A stretch of DNA of 64,000 nt from Eudorina sp. 2006-703-Eu-15 (taxonomy: Eukaryota; Chlorophyta; Chlorophyceae; Chlamydomonadales; Volvocaceae). The stretch is taken from positions 62,001-126,000 of the forward strand of contig BDSI01000202.1 in assembly GCA_003117195.1 (NCBI GenBank), written 5' to 3'. This document shows positions 1 to 12,200 of this stretch, one piece after another. Position numbers and translations under genes: made by a program. Numbering within the stretch: the stretch's first letter is position 1; the number at the start of each line of letters is the position of its first letter. A model generated the notes under the pieces. The model did not search any database and was not told where the DNA came from. It was given only the letters and a program-made list of their open reading frames with translations.

Positions 1-357
1 CATTTTGACGGTGCCGGAGTAGTACGCGTCGGGCGCGTTGACGTCGTACGACAAGCCTAGGTGCGCGAGGCTCTGGTTGGCGGCCTGCAGGGCGGCCGTC
101 CGATCCTGGGCCGTCCGGGGCGTATAGTACTGCGGATTTGACGTGAGGTCCGCCATGGCCTTCTCCGCATAGAGCCGGCGGCAGATGAGCTGAAAGGTAG
201 ATGCACTCTTGTCAGTGACGGTGATGATGAAGTCACGTTGCAGGCGCCGCAGGGCGGCTTGATCCGCTACCGAGAAGATGGGCCAGGGAAACGCCGGCTG
301 GGGCTGCGTCTCAAGGTGGTCGGCAATGAGGGCGGTGAAGGTAGTGGCCCAGTCGGA
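1..357 (-). CDS. Reverse transcriptase N-terminal region, partial (Penelope-like?)
   Basis: An open minus-strand frame runs off the left window edge and translates without stops over about 119 codons. It contains FIITVTDKSASTFQLICRRL and ends at the edge with AYYSGTVKM. The order 'xxI..TDKS/G ... Y..L.. ... YY..VKM' resembles the block before RT motif 1 in Penelope-like and related reverse transcriptases, where an (A/T)DKG-type motif precedes a YY..(P/V)K(M/I)HK motif. The catalytic motifs would lie outside the window. The frame loses protein-like character upstream at the G-rich (minus strand) tract near 358, with no clear splice acceptor. Family membership is inferred from motif shape only; it could be another RT lineage. 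Confidence 0.45.
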
Positions 358-548
358 GGCCCCTCCCGGAGGCCCCTCCTTGGAGGCCCCTCCCTCCTTG
401 GAGGCCCCTCCCCCTCTCCCACCCCACCCCACCCCACCCCACCCCCTCCCCACCCCACCCCCTCCCCACCCGCCCTCACCTCACCTCACCCCACCTCTCC
501 TCACCCCACCTCACCTCCCACCCCACCTCACCCCACCCCACCTGGCGC
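358..548. repeat. C-rich low-complexity tract (CCCCTCC/CCCCACC/TCACC)
   Basis: Almost pure pyrimidine-rich plus strand, first GGAGGCCCCTCC-type units, then CCCCACCC and CCTCACC units, ending at a CTGGCGCAG splice acceptor. A shorter version of the same tract precedes the equivalent exon at 28650, so it is the expanded polypyrimidine part of an intron in the duplicated segment. Confidence 0.8.
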
Positions 549-550
549 AG

Positions 551-2018
551 GTCGAAGCGCTGAAGTACTACGTGACGGCCCTCATTGCGGGCAGCGAGTG
601 CCAGAGCATCGTCTGGATGGACGAGATCTTCTCGGCCACCCTGGAGCTCATCAACAACGCAACGGGGTGGCGGGTGAGGCTGAACCTAGCGCGGCGCGGG
701 GGGAGGGGGAGGGGCCTCCACCCTACAAGGAGGGTATTCCGATGTCAGATGGGCCTTGAGGGGGCCTTATGGGCGGCGGAAGCGGACCAAGGGAGGTGGC
801 TGGGGAGGGGTATGGTAAACTGAAAGGTATAGGAAAATGGGCGGGAGAGGGGTTCAACGGGGGTGACGGGGTGTCGGGCAGAAGCGGGAGGGCGACGGGA
901 GGAAGAGGATGAGGGGCGGGGTGACGGCGCGGGGAGGGTCATGTCAGGCATGACCTGCTGGCGCCCCGCACGCGGGGGCCGATGGCGGGCCGAAGCAGAC
1001 GGAGTGGAGCGTGTGGCAGGTGGGAGTGGAGCGTGTGGCAGGTGGGAGTGGGCGTGTGGCAGGTGGGACTGGAGCGTGTGGCAGGTGGGAGTGGGCGTGT
1101 GGCAGGTGGGAGTGGGCGTGTGGCAGGTGGGACTGGAGCGTGTGGCAGGTGGGAGTGGAGCGTGTGGCAGGTGGGAGTGGGCGTGTGGCAGGTGGGAGTG
1201 GGCGTGTGGCAGGTGGGACTGGAGCGTGTGGCAGGTGGGACTGGAGCGTGTGGCAGGTGGGACTGGGGCGCGTGGCAGGTGGGAGTGGGCGTGTGGCAGG
1301 TGGGAGTGGGCGTGTGGCAGGTGGGAGTGGGCGTGTGGCAGGTGGGACTGGAGCGTGTGGCAGGTGGGAGTGGGCGTGTGGCAGGTGGGAGTGGGCGTGT
1401 GGCAGGTGGGACTGGAGCGTGTGACAGGCGGGAGTGGGCGTTTGCTTGGGGCAACAATAGCAGCACCTCGTTCATCCCGATCCCGATCGAAGTGCCAGCA
1501 CCTCAGGGCTCAGGCCCTGTGCGGCTGTGCGCCGTCGGTGCGGGGAAGAGATGGTGATCAACATGCGCCGCGGCCCGATGCCTGCTGGCGGTACAGGCTC
1601 CGCGGGTGCGTGTCGGTTCCCGGCTGCGGCGCCCGCCCTTGCACGTGTGCGCTTTGCCATCCGTGTCACTGCCGCGCTTGCTGCTGCTGCCGCTACCGTT
1701 GCTGCCGCCACTGCAGTACCTGGACATGGTACGGCAGCGGCCCCGCCTGGCGAGAGGGTGGCCGGAACCGGGGGAGGTGCTCAGCAGGTACGGCGGCTGT
1801 ACGACAACTGTCCGACTCCTGCATCACCGCCTGCCAACGTGCCCAACACGACCGGCTTGACTCTGGTCTCGTTTTCATATCAATCAACCCCAGGTCCTGG
1901 GGTGCCCGGGCTCGTTTTTTCGGGTTCATTTATTTCTGCAATTCAACCGCAGGTCCTGCCCTGCCCTGCCCCGCTTCACTCCATCCGCAGGTTCCATTCG
2001 GCCCTCCCGCTGGCCTCC
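551..2018 (+). pseudogene. Truncated duplicate (copy 1) of the TPR/J-domain gene: exon 4, intron with minisatellite, start of exon 5
   Basis: Positions 551-673 repeat exon 4 of the gene at 26663-33487: same 123 bp length, acceptor GCAG and donor GTGAGG, with one visible amino-acid change (FSATLEL for FSAALEL). The following intron matches the parent intron but holds a much longer minisatellite. Exon 5 starts at 1953 after an intact CAG acceptor, but similarity stops near 2018, where the frame runs into ATGCTGTAA. Exons 1-3 and 6-11 are absent. Because introns are kept, this is a DNA-level segmental duplication and not a processed copy. It cannot encode the parent protein. Confidence 0.85.
1008..1440. 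repeat. 21-22 bp minisatellite, about 20 copies
   Basis: Tandem units around GTGTGGCAGGTGGGAGTGG, in two types, 'gggagtgggc' (21 bp) and 'gggactggagc' (22 bp), interspersed. The homologous intron has about 4 units in copy 2 (15888-15970) and about 2 in the parent (29105-29155), so this array expanded in copy 1. It creates long frames on both strands that are not genes. Confidence 0.92.
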
Positions 2019-4039
2019 ATGCTGTAAAGACTGATGGGATACCTGCAACCACCACACCGACGGAACACACCAGCTCTCCAAGCTGTAGCGGCTGTAGTTC
2101 GGATTGAACAGAAGCCTTTGCACACTCGGGCTCAACGCGCCAGCAACGTGCAGATGTCACAAGCCTCCCCAGCCCAGGCAGAGGATTCGGGCCCACTGCA
2201 TGCGAGAACGGGGATGGAAGCTACCGAAATAACTCCCACCTTTCTGCTGCGAAGTCCTGCTGACATCATCAGATGCTTACGCATCAAAAGCACGCAAGAG
2301 GTTCCCTCACCGGACATCACCGAGCCTCCTTTCCATCTGACTTGAAAACTCGTCCGTGGGCATCCCGACGCCTTATGTCAGCCTCCAGCGGCCGCTCGAC
2401 TCACACTCACACCTGACCCTCTCTCCTGGCACTTGTATCCACCCATAACTTATTCGCGCCACAGTCCCCGATCGGCCCACGCCTACGCCGAGTCACTCCC
2501 GCCCCAAGCACGTATCTTTCGGTCAAAGCAAAGCTCTGCGGTGTCCCGCGGACCCTGTCCTGTGGCGCCCGCTGACACTACCTAGGCCCGTTGGACTACC
2601 CGAGTGGCCCGGGTCCAGCGGCCCACCACTGGAAGACACAGTACATAGCATCATCACCGGCAACCTGACCGGACTGCCTCGCCACGGCTGTGCGCCTGAA
2701 CACACCTGTGTCCAGGAGAACATCACGGTACCTCACCCTGCACTGGGGCTGTTGGGCGGGGGAGCCGGCGGTCTGGATGGAAATGCAGCGACCCTTTCGA
2801 TCACCAGTAGACCAACTTCGAAAAGAGGTGGGCCGCACCACTACCACTGGAGTGTGACACAGGCGTCATCTACTACCAGCACGGCGACTTTCCGCGGTTT
2901 CGCTGCCTCCAGTACCGTAACCCTAAAGAAACCATCACGAACGCGGCCGAGGTGTCTCACCCTCAGCTTGCTCACCCATCCACCGCAAGCCCAGCGCTCG
3001 CTTGCATACCGCTGCGCCCATAGCCACCAGGCGACTTCAAAACCCATGACCACGGTTCCAACTGCAACTGCAACTGCAACTGCTGCCCACGTCGATAACG
3101 ACAACCATGCATACCGTTGCTTAGTTTTCATTAACGTCATCACACCACGGCGTAAAAGGTAGCGCTTGGGGAATAATAGAAGCGGTAGCGGACTGGACGG
3201 TTTCATGTCGATTCATGCAACCTATCCAAAACAACACTGCAACGTACAACGGCAGGCCTGCACTGCCGTACAGACTCGGTGACGAAAGCCCAAAACCCAA
3301 ATCACAATATATAGGACGACACAAGCCACAGGTTCCAATCCCTGGTGGTGTCGCCTGATCCTCCTCCAGCCACGCACCTAATGCCGGTTGTCCTTGTGGG
3401 TTGGTATCATGGTCCGCGGCCCGTCCGTACATCGCATCGCGCATAGACGAGGGAAAGGCGCACAGCCACGCGATGGATGCAAGGTACCATATCTGGTGAG
3501 CGTCGCGCTGCTGTAGGGATCGCGCAATCATAGGACGCGCAAACAAGCACGGTATATTCGTAGGTAGAGGTCCCAGATGCCGGCTCACAGCACAGGAGTG
3601 TGTTTTTTTTTAGAAAGCCGGAAGTCCCGGTATCCATGCACGATACCTTTTTGGGCCAGATCGGAGTACAACTTACGGCATGTCCGATCCCTGATCCAGG
3701 CCCAATCCGACCCGGCGCATTGCGCCATGACGGATTCCGTTTGCCACGATGGGATGTGAGGCTGCTGAGGTGCACAAGCAAATGCGGTCGGGACACGGGT
3801 CCGCCTTGCCACGGTTACAAATCAGACGCGGCATCCAGTGCACGAGCAGGCGCTTGGTTCTCTGCGGTTGCCGCACAACGCACAATGGAGGCGCCGAGGC
3901 CTACCGGCTCGATCCAAGCCCACGGAAGACTGCGCTGCGACTGCAGCGCAAGGGCGGTAGCCTACCAAAAGGCCCATGAGGTTGCCGTGCAACGGGCATT
4001 TGACACCCGCACGCCAACCATGGGGAAATTCTTACCCAC
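2019..4039. other. No gene recognised
   Basis: Mixed-composition sequence between duplicate copy 1 and the minus-strand exon at 4040. A plus-strand frame is open from about 2590 to 3162 but has no recognisable domain, no convincing start or splice signals and a low-complexity end (a CTGCAA run near 3062). A T8 run lies at 3603. I see nothing else I can support. Confidence 0.5.
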
Positions 4040-4156
4040 CTTGACGATTGCCAGCAGCCTCTGGTTGTAGTCGGGGGTCTTCTCCTTCGCCTTCACCAGC
4101 GCCTCCAGCCTGGCCGCCGCCTCTTCAAATGTGGCCGGAGGGCGCAGTGGAGGCAG
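4040..4156 (-). CDS. Single exon of an unidentified minus-strand gene (helical; weakly ACBP-like)
   Basis: Between an acceptor GCGCAG and a donor AAG|GTGGGT lie exactly 39 codons with no partial codon at either end. The peptide is charged and helical, with FEEAAARLEALVKAKEKT and then DYNQRLLAIVK. The FEEAA..v..L....P....LL.iyK pattern recalls the first helices of acyl-CoA-binding proteins, but the conserved ligand residues that would follow (the LYKQATxGD region) are not seen, so this is only a hint. Partner exons were not found with confidence on either side. Confidence 0.35.
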
Positions 4157-6286
4157 CTGCGCCGCCGAGCAACCCCCCGCAGGCTTTGGACACCTGGGAG
4201 GCTGCAGGGCAACCGGCAGCAAGCAACGAAGCAAGCCGGGGTGCAGATGGGAGGTCATGCAGACTGACGACTGCGACCTGAACTCACACCACGTCACAGG
4301 CTTTTGTGAGTATCTGGGCTTGGGCGGTTCTGGGCGGGTTTCTCATGCATTTATCACACCAACACCTTGGCAGTACTTGCAGACGCTCGCCTCCGCCTGC
4401 CTGCCAAGTGCAAGCCAGTCGTCATTCATGCTCCTGGGCTCTTGGTGCGCCCTCCCGGACCAACCATTTCTGAAGGTACCGAACACCCGGTGGTAACAAC
4501 GCGGTTTAGAGCCATTGGTTGACCCGTGGGTCATCTAAGAACCCGACGACTGGGCGGAGGATGCAGGGTTCATCACAGGAATGGACGCGGGCCTTACTTA
4601 CCCGTGCGACATGGGGCTTCCCGGCACCCTTCGGGCTGCCACTGCCTGCCGCTACGGTCGAGGTCTGAGCCGCATCCAAGCGCCCGCCTGCCCTCCACCT
4701 AAAGGACGGACTGCGTGCCATTATCAACCGCACGGTCCGGGGCGGGGCGGGGCGGTGTTTGGTGCCGGGTCATTGGTTTGCTTTGGAGAATAACATGATC
4801 TCCGCAGGTGCAGTGAGCAACAGACTTGCTCTGCTCAACATCCTGCCCAGCACGGGCCCGGGCGCGTGTGTCTAGGGAAGAGACCCGCCCGACCCAAATC
4901 AAGGACCAATATACTTGCCATATTAACCTGCGAATTGGAAAACATGAAAACAGCAACAAGGCAGCCGCGCCACACCGACAAAAATCGCGGAACAAAACAA
5001 GACCCGGCAGGAAATGGGCGACCCAGCAGTGCCCGAACCGAATTAATATTAATGATACCGACCTAATGAAAAAGCGAAGATGCAGTTGCCGGCGACCACG
5101 GAGCAGCCAGGTGAGGATAACATGGACATGGTAAAGGAAGCGGACGGTCAGCGAAGAGAGCCAGCGTTGCGGACATGATTACCGGCCGCGTGTGTGTATG
5201 CATGCCAGGTCGGCTGGTGCCCTTGGATCCCGCCTTCCCTGGACCCCCGCCCGGGCCAGTGTCACACACCTGCCCTGCTGGTCCCGCGCCGGTGCCTCCC
5301 GCGCCTGCTCCCCAGCGCTGCCGCTTGGCCGCGTGTCCGTGCCACAGGCGGGGGCCACGCCCAACGGCGCGGCAGCGAAGGGCTCCTGCGCGCATGCACA
5401 CAGTGCGGAGGGCGTTGCGGACGCCTCAGGAGCTCCGTGCAGGGCACCCGTGCAGGCGGCTCCCCGCACCGCACCGCGCCGTACCGTACCGCACCGTACC
5501 GCAAGGCATGGCAGGATGGCATGGCATGGCGACAGCGGCAGAACAAAGCACGGTCAGGGCAGGGCGACCGGCAAGGCCACGCCGCACGGCAAGGCACGCA
5601 AGGGCTGGCCTCTGATGCTCAGAGACGGCGACAGGGAATAACGAGGGCCAGGGGTGTTCAAGCGGGTGGCACGGACGGTGTCAAGGCCGTGGTTGTGTTT
5701 GGTAGGCTTAATCTATAGCCGTCATGGGCAGGCCCCCAGGCCCGTCCACTGTAAAAGGATTTACCCAAACCCCGATGGAGTGATTAGACAGGTAGGCTAC
5801 CACACCTCCAGGATATCGTCGCGTATAATAAACAATTACTTGGGGGAAATGACTGATATATGTATATGGCCGTCGCTGCGCGAGTTGCTAAATTGCTTGT
5901 AAGAGTCCTGCGCGCGTCCGCAGCCAATTGTCCCCCCCCCCTCCCCGCAGCCCCCTTGGCCGCCGAGACCAAGGCGTTTCGATGCTAAAATCTTATACAC
6001 TAATGCAACTCTCCGTACCTGCCGACCCTCTATCACTTCCATGCAAACGACAGCGTGGAGCTGCCAGTATCATAATGCCAACGATTATGTCTTTTACAGC
6101 AGGCTGCGCGAATGTGGAATAAAATCCCAGAACCCTGCACGAGTACCCACATATCTTCTTGATGCCTTATTAGGTTGGCGCGACTTTGATAAATATTCAT
6201 TATTTTCAGGGGTGCGCGACGATACCCTGGAGGTGCGGGATGGCCCTGCCGCCATATCGCCCGCCCATGCCACCGCGGGGCTCTTC
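4157..6286. other. No gene recognised
   Basis: Includes an AT-richer stretch (about 4880-5075), a CCGTACCGCA/GGCATGGCA simple-repeat patch at about 5477-5535 and a C10 run at 5934. No exon-like frame with splice signals or domain was found. It may include the 3' UTR of the gene ending at 6287. Confidence 0.5.
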
Positions 6287-9200
6287 TCAGCCGCAAACCC
6301 AGTCTGACGGCGCCACAGGCGCCACAAACACAGCCTTCGTGTGGGTATCGACGGCATCCGGATCGATTAACGTAACCGGCGCTCGCAGGGTGCACAGGTG
6401 CGGTCGGCAGGTGCACGAAAACACACTTCCAGTCAAAGAGCGCACCTGGACGGATACGAGGGCGCCGCTCAGCGCTCCGAAACAAGCAGTGGCAGTGGCA
6501 GGTCGCTGCTCCACAGCATCCGGATGTGGTCTCGCCATCAATGGCGCCTCCTGCTGCAGCGTGGGCATTGTCCTCGCAGCGACGCCCGACAAGCCGCCGG
6601 TCCCAACAGGCAGCGGCGCGGGGCGCCGTGCGCCAGATGCAGGAGTCGGCCGTGGCTCCACCGGCATTGCGGGCGCAGTGACTGTACTGGTATCGCATGA
6701 CCACAGCACAAACGACGAGGGCCCACCGCCGTCGAGAACATCCTCTTCCTCTTCGTCGTCGTCCTGCTCCGCTTCGTCCCCCTCGAGACATGCCTCCATC
6801 TCCTCCCCCTCTGCCATGCCGTCCGTGTCCTCATTCGTGTCTGTGTCCTGGTAGGCCGCCATATCCTCCTCCTCCTCCTCCTGCATGTCATCCTCATTCG
6901 TCTCCATGTCCTCCTCCTCCTCGTCCTCAATTTTGATGGTGACCGTATGCCCCCGTAGCCGAATAAGGGGCGCGCTCCGCAGGTCGCACCGGTCCGCCTC
7001 CTCCGCGTCTGTGTTCTCCGCCTCCTCCTCCGCGTCCGTTACCTCCTCCTCCGCGTCTGTGTCCTCCTCCTCAACCTCCTCCTCCTGAACCTCCGAGTCC
7101 TCCGCCTCCGAGTCCTCCGCCTCCGAGTCCTCTGCCTCCTCCGAGTCCGTGTCCTCCTCCGCGTCCGTGTCCTCCTCCGCGTCCGTATCCTCCTCCGCGT
7201 CCGTATCCTCCTCCTCGTTCTTGCGGCTCGTCACCGCCTTCACTGTGCCCGTTCTTCTCGCGGTGGCTGCTGCTGCTGCTACCTCCGAGGCCGGCCCCAC
7301 TGCTGCGCCCTCGCCCGCCCGCCCGACAGCCTTGCGGCGCTTTGTCGGTCGCTGCGGGGTCACGCCGCACGGGCCGCGCTTGGACGACCGCGGCTGGCCG
7401 GCTTGGGCAGCGTCCGCCGCCGCCGCTGCTGCCCCTCCTGCCGCCGCCGCCGCCGCCGCGCCAGCAGCGCCACTGGCACCTGAAGCGCCACCGCCCGGCC
7501 CATCAGGGGCAAATTCCTGTCCTGGCTCGTCGCCTCCACCGACCTGACCGCCGCCGCCACCGCCACCGATGTCCAACGAGTACAGTCTTTTGTCGCTGCC
7601 GGCCCGTCACCATACCCTCAGGGTCATCTTCTGGCCTCGTTGGCCTCCCCAACTGGCCAGGCTGATGATCCGCCACTCCTTACTTGCAGAGACGCTCAAC
7701 GTGAGGGGCTCGGCGCCCGGGAGCGGCGGCAGCGTGTAACGGTTATTGTTGACGCTCTTCATATCCCGCATGGTATCCTCCTTCAGGCAGGACCCAACGT
7801 TCTTGTGGCAGGGGTTTCGTAAGACGCCCAGGGGTATCGTGTCCACGAGCACGTACGGCTCAGCACCGCCCGGCGCGGGTGCCGTCTCGGCAGCTGCTGG
7901 TGCTGGGGCCCGCCGCCGCTTGGCAGCAGGCGCCTCCGCCTCCCTCCCGTGAGTCCTGTGCGGGCCGGACCTCGGCCTCATTTTCGCAGCGGCATGCTGC
8001 GCCGCCACCCTCGGGACCCGCCCGCCCCGGACATCCGCCGCTGCTGCCTCAGCCGTCGCCTCAGCCGTCGCCGCACCTACGCCCGCCTCCGCAGACGCGC
8101 CTGCGCCCGCCTCCGCACTTGCTCTGGCCCTTTCGGCTCTCTGACGGGCAGGGATGTCGGCCCTCACGGAGCCGCCGCCGGCAGCACGACCGCCTGACGA
8201 CGACACCGGCGCAGCCCCGCGTGCCTGCGCCGCGGATACAGCTGCTAACGCAGCTTTCCTCGCGTCAGCTTCGCTGTCGTTGTCGCAGAAATGCAGCGAA
8301 TAGAACCTCGTTGTCCGTTGCTGCTGCGGCTGCTGCTGCGGCGGCGGCTGCCCGGAAGACGCGCCTGGCGCGTTGCTGCCAGCCTGTTGTTGCTGCTGTT
8401 GGGGTGACTGCCCGGTCGCGACACAGCCCTCCCAGACGCAGATGTAGATGTGTTGACCCTTTTTGGGGCTGCTGGCCTTCTCCCAGTGGACCTGCCACTG
8501 CGCGTTGTAGTTGCGCACCTCGAAGGGGCACGTGCCGGGAAGCACCGCCACCGACAGATTCTCGATTGTTGGATCGTCGTACACGTCCACGCCAAACACA
8601 CTCTTAATATGCGACTTGACGCACTTCCTGTTGTACGCCGCCGCCGTCTTTTTGACCTGACCGATTGGGACCAGTCCGACGATGCGCAGGCCGGGCACAG
8701 ACGAGATGTCCAGCGGGCTGTCCAGCGAGGCCGCGGCCGCCACGCTGCCTGGGGCGGCACCGGTGGTGCCACCTCTGCCTCGTGGGCCTTGCGTGGGCGG
8801 TCTCGCGGCCCCGCTTGGGCCGGCGCGGTGGCGCCCAGCGCCGGCCCCCCGGCGTGCGCGACCGGCTGGTGCGGCAGCGCTGGCGGCGGCGGCGGCGCTG
8901 GTGCCCGCCCCGCCGGCGGGTTGGGGCGCACGGGGCTTAGCGTGGACCAGGGCAGCGGCGTCGGTCACGGCGGCCCTTGCCTGCGGTTGCGACGGCACAC
9001 ATGGTTGGATGAATGAGTGAAACAATGAATGGACGAATGCATGAACGAATGAATGTCATATAATGTGGCGCGCGCGCTACGGATGACCAGGCAGGGAGCG
9101 CGCGAATCAAGGGACGCACCGGGTGTGTGTGCAGGGGTTTCCATGGCAGCGCACGACGGAGCGCGTGAATGCGCACTCGCGTGCACATGCACCCGTATGC

Positions 9201-12200
9201 TTGCAGCGCTCAAGACATACCCTGCAGCTTTAGACGTACCCTGCAGCTCTAGACATACCCTGCAGCTTTAGAACCGTCACACGGAGGGGACCCGGAGGTC
9301 GCCACACAAACCACCAAACCTACCGCAACCCTCACAAAGCCCCTCACCGCCCGCTGGTCATGTGCGCCGAATGCACCAATGGCACTTCTGAACGGTCTTT
9401 GATCCGGGACCCGTCTGCGAGGCAAGGCCTCATGACATCCCGGTCCGCTACGCTACCGCCCGCACTGCGCCAACACGCCACGATGATGACCGCCCCATAC
9501 ACGCAGCCGTAACCCTCCCGTTACACATCCGGCTCCCATCTCATTATTGCTGGCGCCCATCGCCTATTCGCCTCTGCTCCCTGCCTCCAGCCCCGTCCCA
9601 CTCGCTGGTTCGACCCCCTCAATGCGTTCCGTTTCCCGCCCGCCTGCTCCTCCTCAAATTTGCCGCCGGGATGGTTGTTTCTGGGTGCCTAGCATTTTCT
9701 AGGGTTTCTAGGGTTTTGAGAGTTTCTAGGGTTTGCCTCTTTCCTTGAACTCCCCCCAGACGTTCACCTGTTGGATATCGCGGACCACGTGAATCCACAC
9801 CAGGTTGTCTCCGCAACAGCTCGTGTCCACTATCTCATGGGCCAGCAGGTCACCGCACGGCGGGCGGCTGAAGCCCAGCTTGGCCCAGAAGGGCTCCACA
9901 CTGCTATCCGCCAGTATCACGGTGAAGCGCTGCAGGCGGGACGGCGGCAGCCGCAGCGGGAAGCAAGGGCATGCTGCTTAGGAAAGAATATCATGGGGTT
10001 TGCTGCCAGGGGGGAGGGTAGCCTGCCACAGGGAAGGGGCTACCAAAACACGCCAGCTGTAGGACGGCACAGTGAATGAATGAACAAATGAATGAACGTC
10101 ACAGCGGATCCCGTAAAAGGATCAATGATGTATACCAGGGCAAGCCCCAACAGGCGCCACCGACAAGGCGGCAAGTCACATCCACACAGTGTAAGGCGCA
10201 ACCCGGGGAGGGGGAGGGGAACCCCCTTGAACAATTGCCCCAGTCCCAGGCAGGGCCCCGCCATTCGTTCGACGCGCCACGCGGGCTGGGTTGGGCGGGT
10301 TTCTCGCCGAACACGCTGCACGACAAGCAAGACCACCCACACCCCAAGCCAAACCGACTAAATTTGCGTTCAGTTGGCAGGTAACCCACAGGTAGGGCAG
10401 CTACGCAGTCATCTACTCTAGCTGAACGGAACGTCCCAAAGCTCATGCTACCCAGCCACCAGCTCTCACAACGATCCGGGTACCGTCCCCAAGTACGGCG
10501 GGACCTGTCTACCAAACCCTCAATACTCCTCTATCGCATCTCAACGCTACCTGGAAGCCGATCTTCTCCACAGCCGCCTGCCCGATGCTCATCGCGAGCA
10601 GGCGGCCCAGACCGCGGTTCCGTGCGTTCTTGCGCGTGGCCTGGTACGCGATCTGCGCGCGGGTGGAGACAGGGTAGGGCTGGGATAAGGTTTGGGCGGC
10701 AGAATTCACCCGGTGAGATTGTCGGATGAGGATGCGGGCATGGACCTGCCTCAGGTCGTGGAGGCCAAGTACGGAGCTTGGTAAGGGAGGAGGGCGCAGG
10801 ATCCGCATCCCCGCCACGTGGACGCATGCGCCGAAGAACAGCTTTGCATTGATCGAAAGTGCAGCACCGGGAATCTTCGAGATTCCCCGTCGGGTGCGCC
10901 AGTGTGTACAGGGGCGCCGGTGGTGGCGCGGCTGGGCGCCCGGCGGAAGCTACCTGCTGGGCTTCGCTCCATCCAGGGTGGGAGTCTACGCACCTCCCCC
11001 CACCCCGGCCCGGCCCCATTCCGCGCCATCCTCCAAGAATTCTAATCAAAGACCCGTCTTCATGGCACTGTAACAGGCTAACCCAGGACGGGCAGGGTCC
11101 TAGGCAGGACACCGCTCCCGGACATGCCCCCCTCCCCCCTTTGTCTATGCCTACCAATTCCCTATACCCCTCCTCCCTGAGTTCTGCTGGGTGTGCCTGG
11201 GGTCGTTGTTCGGGTTTATTTCTTTTTTTCAATTTATCCCCCCTGTGTGACCTCCGCAGGGTGGGTGCCGTGCCGCCCTTGCCTGCAGGTGCGGCGGCCG
11301 CTTGTCCGGGCTGCGGTCCTTGTCGGTGTACAGCCGAATGATGGCCGCGCAGAGCAGGTCGCAGTCCTCGGCGAACAGTGCAGCCACCATGCTGCGCTGG
11401 TGCCTGCGCGCGCGCGCGCTCGCACACACGCAGGCAGGCAGACAGGTATCGACAGGTGTCGGGCTGACTCCTTTCCTCGCGGCTCAGTCGTTGTAACACA
11501 CGCAGGCAGGGACACACCGACCCTAGGAACCGCTGCACGCGCGCTCACCCCCGCATCGGGAAATCGGCAGTTTGTCAAGTTGGAATGGATACGCGGTCCT
11601 ACATATCCACTCATCGCTCAGTGCTTGTGGCGGTACTCCGGAACTGCGCTGCTTTTGGACACACAAGCACATTCCGAGCAGATTTCCTCTTGCAATGCAC
11701 AAGGGCCGACACCCAGCGCCTTACAATTCAACCAACAGCTCATGGAAGTGATTGCCATACAGCCTGACAGTCAACACCGTACTCGTCAAGTCCCTAGGCC
11801 TAAGGCGATCAATTGCTGTACAGAGCACAGCAGAACCAACCGGCCATTCAGAACCAACCACAACAGGACGGACCACAGCACCTGCCAGCGACCTCCAAGT
11901 CAGTCAGCAGACTTGTTCGACTGACCAGCCCTCGAGCCTCTGCCCCGCAGCCCCCAGTGCCTCACCTGGATTCGCCTCCTGCCCGAAACACGTTGTTGCG
12001 GATCTGCGAGACACCAGCAGCCACCGTCCACATTGGGAACACGTTGGGGGGTACAACGTTAGGACAGTTCCGAAGGGGGAGGGGTAAGGGAAATTGGTAG
12101 AGATATTCAAACTGCGCCGCAGCCAGAGCGAAGGTCCGGTCAAGAACCAACTGTACCAGGATCTCCAGCGATGCGACGACGTCCAACTTGTAGGCCTTGA

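Noticed and set aside
863..2107. Long plus and minus frames over the minisatellite in duplicate copy 1
   Set aside because: Repeat-driven frames inside an intron homologous to the parent gene's intron.
2590..3162. Open plus-strand frame as a gene
   Set aside because: No recognisable domain, start context or splice partners; composition turns to low complexity at its end.
9688..9738. Telomere-like TTTCTAGGG repeats
   Set aside because: Only three degenerate copies with an 8-10 bp period; not a clean telomeric unit, unlike 34682-34706.
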